From Mesotaenium endlicherianum (taxonomy: Eukaryota; Streptophyta; Zygnematophyceae; Zygnematales; Mesotaeniaceae): 38,509 nt of DNA. The notes under the pieces are model-generated. The model saw only the letters and a program-made list of their open reading frames with translations. It was not told where the DNA came from and made no database searches. The stretch covers positions 557,572 through 596,080 of the forward strand of contig WELA01010114.1 in assembly GCA_009602735.1 (NCBI GenBank), read 5' to 3'. The translations under genes were made by a program, and so were the position numbers. This document shows positions 11,440 to 21,300 of this stretch, piece by piece. How positions within the stretch are numbered: the stretch's first letter is position 1; the number at the start of each line of letters is the position of its first letter.

Positions 11440-14400
11440 CACGTGCGAGCGCGCACTCACACACACACATACACCGAAACATGTGTGCACAACACTCATA
11501 CACAGGACATTCTACACACACGCGGGCACATGCACGCATGGTAGGATTGAATGCAGCCTTTGCAAAGCACACTCACATAGCCCCATCTGGCAACGCTCAC
11601 GACACATTCGTGACTATATAATACACGCGGCATCCAATAATATCCACACTTGCCAAGGGTACTACGGTATCAAGCAAGACCAATCAGCACATGCACATTC
11701 ACATGCAAGCTCACGACCACCAAACATGCATCAAGTCATGCATGCATGCACATGCAGGTGCACATGCATGGGTGCACATGGAAGACATGCGCGGGGGCGG
11801 ACACCTGCAGGAAGCTGTGGCCATCGAGGGATCTGGCGAGGGTGCTGGCGTGGCTGTCAGACAGCTGGCAGCTCCTCAGCGACAGCTGCTTCAGCCTGAC
11901 AGGGAGCAAGCTCAGCAGAGGGACCCTGAGATGAATGTGGCTGCTGCCCGGGCCGGAGCCGCCCGCGGGAGGAATGAGCCCTCTCCCCCGCGCAGACGTG
12001 GGGGGGTTTTGAAACGCCTCGGGAATAGCCCCCGGGGAGAAGTAGCTGCTAGGAGCGGTGCTGTTCAGGTTGCCTGCATGTTTGCAATAAAAGAGTACAA
12101 AGAAAAGGGCGCAAATGGAAAAGAGGGGGGGGCGCGGGGTGGAGGAAGCCATTGCCGTCCTGAAGCCCAACGGGGTGCTCATCCTCAACATGGGGGGCCG
12201 CCCCGGGCAGGCGGNGGGGGGGTGGGCGCGGAGGGGTGAGGGAGGGAGAGAGGGGGCGGACAAATGGCAGGATGGAGGTGGTTCCTCAGCAGCAGCGTTG
12301 ACTGCCCTGTTCTTTTGGGTTTGGCTCATTGAGACGATGAAAGGAGCAGTCCCTGGCCTCATCCCAGGTTGCATACTGAGACGCGCGCGCGCCCTGGAGG
12401 ACGGAGAAGATGCAGAGTGCCACCTGGTACCGCACAGAAGAGAACCGGGCTGGCCCACTGGCAGACGCTGGCAGAAGCAGCAGCAGGCTCAAGCGGCGGC
12501 GGCGGCAGCAGCAGCAGCAGCACCTCTGCTGATATTTCATGTGCGCTGGTCCTGGCTCAGCAGGCGAGACGCTGGCAATCCATGCGGGGTGTATTCTTCG
12601 CGTCTCTGGCTGCTGACTGGACATGCGGCGGAGCAAGAGTCGTGCGTTGAATGTCCACTAGTCGACATTTAGCAGACCGTGTAGCAGACACTGTGTGGAT
12701 GATAGGAAAGGAAATATCAGTGTGTGTCAAACACAACAATTTGCTCCAGGCGTGAGTCGAGAAGGATTCAACCCCCTTAGGACCTATACATCTGAGACCC
12801 CCCCCCCCTCCCCCCNNNNNNNNNNNNNNNNNNNNNNNNNNNNNNNNNNNNNNNNNNNNNNNNNNNNNNNNNNNNNNNNNNNNNNNNNNNNNNNNNNNNN
12901 NNNNNNNNNNNNNNNNNNNNNNNNNNNNNNNNNNNNNNNNNNNNNNNNNNNNNNNNNNNNNNNNNNNNNNNNNNNNNNNNNNNNNNNNNNNNNNNNNNNN
13001 NNNNNNNNNNNNNNNNNNNNNNNNNNNNNNNNNNNNNNNNNNNNNNNNNNNNNNNNNNNNNNNNNNNNNNNNNNNNNNNNNNNNNNNNNNNNNNNNNNNN
13101 NNNNNNNNNNNNNNNNNNNNNNNNNNNNNNNNNNNNNNNNNNNNNNNNNNNNNNNNNNNNNNNNNNNNNNNNNNNNNNNNNNNNNNNNNNNNNNNNNNNN
13201 NNNNNNNNNNNNNNNNNNNNNNNNNNNNNNNNNNNNNNNNNNNNNNNNNNNNNNNNNNNNNNNNNNNNNNNNNNNNNNNNNNNNNNNNNNNNNNNNNNNN
13301 NNNNNNNNNNNNNNNNNNNNNNNNNNNNNNNNNNNNNNNNNNNNNNNNNNNNNNNNNNNNNNNNNNNNNNNNNNNNNNNNNNNNNNNNNNNNNNNNNNNN
13401 NNNNNNNNNNNNNNNNNNNNNNNNNNNNNNNNNNNNNNNNNNNNNNNNNNNNNNNNNNNNNNNNNNNNNNNNNNNNNNNNNNNNNNNNNNNNNNNNNNNN
13501 NNNNNNNNNNNNNNNNNNNNNNNNNNNNNNNNNNNNNNNNNNNNNNNNNNNNNNNNNNNNNNNNNNNNNNNNNNNNNNNNNNNNNNNNNNNNNNNNNNNN
13601 NNNNNNNNNNNNNNNNNNNNNNNNNNNNNNNNNNNNNNNNNNNNNNNNNNNNNNNNNNNNNNCCTCCCCCCCCAGCCCTCTCCCCTCCCAGCCCCCAGCT
13701 TCCCCGCAAGTGCGAGAAGATATGGTAGCCAGCCCAGACCAATGGCTGTCACAGTGGAGTCTGAGGAGAGACAATCCTACGGTCTAGAATGAGCGTCACT
13801 GCGCAGCTACACGAACGGCACTTCCCCGAGTGAAGTCAGAGGATGGACAATCGCACGGCCGGGAACGAGCGTCCTCATGCAGCAAGACCAACGGCAATCA
13901 GAGAAGAGCCAGAGGATGGACAATCGTACGGTCGAGGATGAGCGCCTCCACGCCGCTGTCGTGAAGGGCCTGGGCGGCGTCCGCGGGGACGAACGGCCTG
14001 ATGCCATTGGCCGCCAGGTCCAGCACCCGCAGGCTCCTGCGCGCACGCAGCAAACGACGGGTGGCGGGCCGCGACCTGCCTCTCAGCGCCTCCTCTCCTC
14101 CGCTCACACACAGCCCCATGGTGCATGCGAGCGAGTTTGTTTTTCCTCCAGGGGATTAAGGGCTTTCATCAGAGGACTTCCTTTGCTACTGCATTGGCAA
14201 AGGATCAACGTGTCTGCGAGCGGGTGTCTGCGCTGGGAAAATCCCACCAGTGAGCCGTAAATTGCAGACCCCAACCCTAACTCTAGCTGCGGTCATCCCC
14301 AGACGAGGTATATGCAGAAACCCTGAACGACTAATCCTAGTGCCGGTCTCCCCCGCTGGGTGCTGTAAGCCCCACGCAAGCTCCGTGCGTGGAGTGCGCT

Positions 14401-16793
14401 CCTGTCACCCCCGGCCCAATCTCGCCACATGCACCTGGATCTCAGGGGCCAGCAGAACCTCCGGCAGATCTCAAACTCCTGGGATCGAGATACCGGCGCC
14501 AGCTGTCCTAGGGTTTGGGGTCAGTGTGGCCTGGAATGTCAGCGGCACAGACTGTGAGCAGCGCAACCCCGGCGGACACGAGGCAGCTAGCGCAAGGGAG
14601 AGGGAGAGGGACAGAGATGGCGGCAAAGGGAGCTGGCAGGTGGACTAGCTCGCTAGCACGCCGAGGAGGGGCCAGCCGGCTGCTCCTTCAGGGGAAGGTG
14701 GAGGATGTCAGGCCAGTACGGACGAGCGTACTTGTGGGCCCCGATAAAAGGAGCAGCTGGCACGACGCAGCAGAGGCACATTTTTCTGGGCTTTACAGGT
14801 TCTGAGTGAGGGCGATGTCGGTACGGAAGCTCCTGAAAGAAAGCAAGGAGCCCGCCGTACCGGAAGGGCTTCTTTCGAGGAGCGTGGGTACAGAGGGTGA
14901 GGTGGGTATGCAAGCTCCCTGAAAGCGGGGAGCGGAAACGTACTTACGGTATGGATGAGAGGGTCCGCGCGATGTGGGAGAAGCCGTCGGGCCCCATGAG
15001 GTTGCCCGCTACCCGCAGCACCTTCAGCCTGCCACGCTCACGGGTCGTGTTCACACTGGGCTCAAAGCTGGCACTCCAGTGTGGGCTAATAATTGCTACG
15101 ATTCTAACCCGAAGCATTAGTTTCATCTCGCGATTTTTGCAGGCTCTGCTGTAAGCATTTCCACTTCATTGTCTGCTCGTGCACCACTTAGGGGTAGAGC
15201 TGGCAAGATTAGCAATTGTTAGCCACACACCCTTCAAAAATGTCCCGACCTTACCATTTGATTGAAGAAGAAGTTTTCATCGGCCCACACGTTCCTCTAA
15301 CACATGTGAGCTTGTCTAGGCATGCACGTTTAAGAGTCACTCTTTGAAAATTTTCTTGACAACAAGAATGGCCCCTACTTTGATGTGTTACTTTCTAAAA
15401 ACACTCACACACAAACTGAAGGCGAGTAAAGAGGGGCCGGCAGAGTGTAGGGGCGTGGAAATCACTCAAATGGCCCCCAAAGGAGGGCAGCCACTTGGTA
15501 AAGCCAGGTACAGCCACACCAGCACCACTCTTGCAGAAGCATGAGAGCTCAGCGCCTGGCGGTGCCAGGTGTCACACGCACATCTTGACATCTCGCAGAG
15601 CCCGAGCAATCAGGAAAGCATCTTCCTCCGTCACCCTCGCTCCCCTGCAGCCCCCACCCCACACACACGCCAACAGAGTACTCCAACAGTTGCCATGTGT
15701 CAGGGCTGCGGGTCATAGACTACGGCGACCAGCGCCAGGTGTCAGGGGCCGCTCGCCACAGAGTACGGCGGCCAGCGCCAAGTGTCGGATTAGCAGCGCG
15801 GATGAGCGTGAGGCTGTCAAATAAAAGTGACACACATAACAATGCAAGAGTGGGGGCAAAAGGAAGTAGATATGGATAGATTTTTTTTTTTTTTTTGACT
15901 TACGAGAGGTCGAGATATTGCAGAAGAGGCACGCCCCTGAGGACGCCCCCAGTGGCCCCTGGGTGCTGCCACCTGTCGCCGTCGGAGTGGACGCTGCCTT
16001 CAACAGCAGCAGTAGCAGCAGAAGACGAAGAAGGAGAAGAAGAGGAAGAAGAGGAGGAAGGCTGGAGGAGGCGCGTGTCTTCGATGGCTGCCAAGGAGGC
16101 AAGAGACACATCCACGCGTCAAGCATCTGATGAGACTGCACTTGTGCACCAACTTCATCATGCGTGCATGCGAGTTTGTATCTCCACTCTCACCACACAA
16201 TTAGAGAGAAACACGTACACACGCACACGCACACGCACACATTCAGGCACTCGCACGCACGCACACACACACACACATACACATATGGACAGAGACACAG
16301 ACACACACACACACACATGACAGTTCCCTTTGTGAACTGCAGGCCAAAAGTGTGACATTTTTCCGATTGCGCCAAGAATCAAAGCATTTTAAAGAGCGCA
16401 CGGGGAGCCGAATACAGATGGCAATGATGCTGAGCCTCGACGGGCGCCAGCTAGTGCATAGCCTGGTTGGGTGCCAGCTGGCAGGTGACGGGGGAATAGA
16501 AGCAGAACACAGTCGGGTGACAGCTGGCAAATGCTTGGCTGACATCAGCTTACTAACAGGGCAAGGGGGCAGGGGACAGGGGCAAGAGGGCAGGGGGCAG
16601 GGGACAGGGGGCAGAGGGCAGGGGCAGAGGGCAGGGGGCAAAAAGGCTACCAAAAATTCAAGAGAGGGCGAAGCAACTCACTCAGGGCCAGCATATTGGG
16701 AAAGTTTGAGAGGTAGTCCTGCAGAGGGGCCCGATGCGCGCCATCTGTGCCGTCCAGCACAGCGCCTCTGGAGGCCCAGAGATTGCCCTTGAT
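8026..16793 (-). CDS. Leucine-rich-repeat module of the fusion gene
   Basis: Repeats of about 28 residues of the ribonuclease-inhibitor type can be read across the exon joins. Repeat openings, in order: LQYLDLSGARVTEEDA, LKVLRVAGNLMGPDGF, FRTDIALTQNLCLVSAG, LRVLDLAANGIRPFVPADA, a weaker pair around the gap (LDIQRTTLAPPHV), LKQLSLRSCQLSDSHA, LQVLDLSDNRITAAGA, LERLFLGSNTIADCAA, LRELSLDDNNFISHDA, LQKLQGFTTQFVLNLKSS. Several repeats are split by introns, yet length is kept after splicing: for example 11087-11022 joined to 9678-9568 gives an exact 28-residue spacing. Introns between 14948 and 14036 separate exons of only 34-44 nt. Repeats near the gap may be incomplete because the assembly lacks 847 bases there. 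Confidence 0.75.
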
Positions 16794-18306
16794 CTGGCAG
16801 CACATGACAGGCACGCGGCAGTCTCCTGAAATGATAGTTCCCCCTGATTGTTTCAAAAAAAAACGTGCCCTTGACACAGGGGCGCTTGAGCAAGCTGCAA
16901 TACGACAGACCTGCACATAGTACAAGCACTCAAGGGAAGTGCACCAGGCATGCAAGCACCATCTCGCCCTTTCCCTTCTCTTCTTTCCCCCTTTTGGCGG
17001 GGCCCTATGTTGGAGGCGTGCGGTTCTCCCTCACTGCAAGGCAGGTTGAATGCGCACACTGACAAGTCTTGCTTCCTATTTTTAACAACACAGGTCACAC
17101 AGGGCCACACCGCAAGAGAGAGGGGCTACTCTTCTCCACAGCTTGCTACATGTTGTATACTGAGCAGACAAAGTGACGAGGAAAAACATCGTCCAAATTC
17201 TGGGGGCACCCCGACCGGCATTGCATCCCGACTGGCGTCAACTGTCCTGCCAGAGTGCACAGGCAGGCGTAGAGGAGCTTGCGTGTGAGGAGCTGGTGTG
17301 ACAGCTGGCAGGGGCAGAGCTCTCGCTCACCGAGTGGGCGTGCGCGTGCTTGCCCCAGCGCGCCACCTCAGCGAGGAACGTGTCACTCGCTGCCCCAAGA
17401 AAAACACGAGGAAGAGGAGGCGGAGGAGGAGAAGGAACAAGAAAGCGAGAAGAATCGGAAAGAAGAGAGAGAAAGGAGAAACGGTTGTTAGGTTGGGAAG
17501 CACGCTGAGGGGGCGGGAGGACCTGGCCTCAGACCCTTTTCGGGAGAGCAGGCGCGCCGCGTGCATGTCATCTCGGGCTCCAGTTTTGAGCCTCGACTGA
17601 CTGCCGGGCTCAGGTCTGGAGCGACAGGTGTCGGGCTCAGGTTTGGTTCCTAGCACGGCCGCAGACTATCAAGGTTTGCCTAGGTAGAACTGTCCATCAT
17701 CTCACACTCCCCAAAAAGACAAGTTTTCCAGCTTGATTTTGTCTTTTTGAACAGAACCCACAACCCACAAACCCAACACCTGAAACTAAGAACAGACCTA
17801 ATCCCGGACCTGGACCCGGACCTCCGCCCCGGGGCGAGCTGCTACAGCAAACTGATCAGGTGAAAGCCAGACCCGTACTTTCCGTTTGGCTGTTGGCGAG
17901 CCTCTGGAGCTTTGCGGCCACAAACACGGCCTTCCAGGAAGGGGACGGCAGGTAGAGGCGCCACATGGCACTTGTGAGTGCACCCACGTCGGCGGTGTGG
18001 GGGCCAAGCACCGCGAGCTTCTGCAGGTCGGCGGCGCCGGCGTCGGCATCCGCCAGGCATGCGTCGATGCAATGCTTTCTCCACAGCCCTTCGGAGTCTG
18101 GAATTGCAAAGCACAGGAAGAGCGGAGGAGGGCGAGGAGGGGGAGGGGGAGGGGGACGAGGAGGAGGAGGTGGAGGGGGAGGGGGAGGGGGAGGAGGATG
18201 AGGAGAAAGATGATGAAAGAGAGGAGGGGAAAGGAGGAAAGATAGAGAGCCCTCCAGGTCGTTACCTGTACATGTTCATGCGAGTATGATTAGGAGGGGA
18301 CACATG

Positions 18307-18351
<45 letters not shown>

Positions 18352-21300
18352 TTAGTCCATCCAGTTCATAAAGACACGTCAATATGCGCGCGCGAGCGTG
18401 TGAGTGCGCGCCCGTGCGCACGCACAAAACCCCACGGCGTTTCTCAATACAAAACAAAGAAGACCTGTTTGCAGCTCCAAAATCCTCAAACTGCGAGAGA
18501 GCGACACCTCAGCCCTCCCAGCCCAGCCCAGCCCAGCCCAGCCCTGAGCTGCCTTGTAAGAGCAACACTGCGCTCGCGATACGGCACCATTCTCCACAGC
18601 GTGACCCGCACTATGTGAAGCAGCCCGTCACCCAATGCTTCCCCAGAGCTTCACATCCAGGCGAGGCGACTGCACCTCGAGATCTGAGCAGCTCATGTCC
18701 CAGAGACAGACGGGAGGAGAAGAAGGAGGCGGGTGAAGAGCCTAGCGAAGAGCGCACGCGGCCGCCGCCTGAGCAGCAGCAGCAGCAGGTGCGGGGCAGG
18801 TCTGTCTTTTTCCAGAACGTTGTCTTGATGGGGCCGAGGGAGCGCGTGTCCCCTTGCCGTGCAATGGTCTACCCCCCTGTGTCCATCTATTGTACACACT
18901 CATATTCCACTCGTGTGTTTCAGTTTCACTCTCTGAAGGAGACGCCAAACTGCGTCATTGAACTGTGTCGTCGTCATAACCCGTGTCGTCAGACTGTGTC
19001 GTGAGATTGGGACCACCGATTCTTTCCTCATTCGGTTTGGCCTCTGCTGGGCTCACTTGTCCATGGTTCACCCGAAGTCTTGGGCACGTGTGCACGAAAA
19101 TGGAGACAGCTTGGGAGCATGCGGGCGGGCAAGGGCAGGTGGCGGGTGGGCGGGCACCCACCGAGCTGGAGGGCGAGAAAATCCGGCCGCTCCTCTGCGG
19201 CCAAAAGGGCATCGGGGCGGAGACAGCTGGCGACGCAGGCAGCAAGATCGGTCGGCAAGGTGCTGACATCTGGCACGTCTGCACATCAGGTGAGTCTCAA
19301 TGTCAGAACCATCTTACCACAACCTAATCAGATTTGGCACCCGGGGGCGCGTCTGCATGTTACAGAATTTATCTTCAGAGCTACCATCACCACCATTACT
19401 GGAGTATAAAACGGCGTCAGAGACATTCAAGGTTGTCAGGACATCTCGTTAGCATGTTTATTATCACTTTTGTATTAGGACAGCGTGGAAGGAACATCCC
19501 AACGAACGCACGGCGCATAAGAGGCCGACACCTGCCGAGTCTGCCATAAATCTGGCCACAGCGTGACATCGACAGGGCCGCGCTAGATTTACTCTGACAC
19601 CAACTCTGACTATGACTTTAAGTTTGGCTTTGGCTTTGGCTCTGGCTTTGGCTCTGACTTTGACTTTGAGTTGAAGTGGATTTGCAGATGGAGTTGACCC
19701 TTCAGCCAGGCCTCCAAGTGGGCCTCCTTGCATCTCCTTTGACAGTTTGCATAAAGACCAACATTACAAGCAGGGTACGGACTTTGTGCGTGCTTGGAGG
19801 TAGAATGGGGAGAGGACGGAGAGGGGGGGTGTTGGGTGGCCAGCACGAGTTTTCTTTCTGTCTGTGCCGACCTTTGCTTCTCATTGCCTCCCTCTCTCTC
19901 TTGTGTGGTGGAGCTTGCTGGCTTGTAAAATTGAAAGGACCCGCAGACAAGTGGGCAAGGGAGTGGAGGGTCTCCATGGCACTCTCATATGGTCCCCAGC
20001 ACTCGTATTGTGCTGGAAGTAAGAGGGCATAGATACAGTTTCTGTTAAAGATTTTGACACCCCAGTGCACAAGAACACACAAAATATCCAAGCTCATAAG
20101 AGAAATGACTCATATAAATGAGCCATAGACACTATATTCACAACTTAGAACCATGATGCTACTGATATTTGCCATGTGTCACCAGACAAGGAAGGGTAGG
20201 CAAGGCCGGGCAAGGTGGCGAGGCAGCAGACCTGCCAGGTGGCAAGCCACCATCTGGGTGCACAGGTCAAGCAGGCCATGTTGACCAAGATAGTGCGCCG
20301 CTGCCAGGAGCTCCATGGCCATGCCAGGTGGCACCTGAGCAAGCATCCACATAGGCACCTCAGCCGAGTCTATGGCAGCATGATTTGCAGAGGTTCAAGG
20401 TGCCACCACAGGGGAGCCACGAGTGTCTGCCACCTGGCACTAGCGGGGGCATCTTAGCTGTGCCAGCTCAGCAACTACACAATCTTGCTAGCTGTGCAAG
20501 GCAAAATCCCTGACTCACCCCCAAGTCATTATTCTAGCCCTTGCATATAAGCGCTGAAACGGGGAGGGTGTTTAGAGGGTGGAAGGGGGGGGGGAATGGA
20601 GGGGGGTTCACAGGCAAAGGGGGAAAATGCTTCCGTGTTGCAGCTTGATACCCCACTCCACACGGACAACTTGAAGTGGGGGACGTGTCCTCTCTGCGAC
20701 GAACAAGTCACTACGGACTTTGCAGCCTGAGCATGCTCGAGGCAGCGTGAGCAGTAAGACGACCGACGAGCAAGAGAAAGAAGACATAGGACTCGTATGC
20801 AGCTGAAAGACAGGTGGCAAGGGACTGTACGGGTCATGCTAACAGTTCGAGGGTTTAGTATCAAGCCTTAGGGTCTGGGGGCAAGCCATAGCGTTTGGGG
20901 CCAAGCCTAAGGGGTCGCGCTTAGGGTAGGGGTTCAGGGTTAGGGGTTCAGAGTTAGGTGTTAGCGTTTGGAAGCTAAGCCTAGGGGTACCTCAAACTGG
21001 AAGACAGTGCGTGCCACGCGCCTCCCCCAGTAGGCGGCATCCCTCTGGGCGTTGATGAAGTCGATGAAGGTGTACCGCAACACCACCTCCATCACCTGCC
21101 CCAGCACGCGCTCACACTGCCTACGTGTGAAGTTCATATAAACGGAAACGCAAGCTATAGGCACCTATGACTGGCGCGTGCAAGGGAAATCTGACTGCAT
21201 ATACGCACGAGGTACATGCACGCATATACATATACACATGTATACACATATGTATACAAAGATATATGTACATATATAGATAGATATGTGTACATATATG

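Noticed and set aside
12557..13792. Several open frames of more than 300 codons
   Set aside because: They are open only because they cross the 847-base run of n.
15713..15830. Acceptor-like TTTGACAG at about 15815 that would put LTLIRAANPTLGAG after LDLS
   Set aside because: It runs into a stop without a donor and does not give an LRR. The exon at 15644-15582 gives a perfect 28-residue repeat instead.
16794..16825. Earlier acceptor (CATTTCAG at 16826) for the exon 16793-16682
   Set aside because: It would need phase 1, but the preceding exon ends in phase 0. The acceptor GTGCTGCCAG before 16793 fits.
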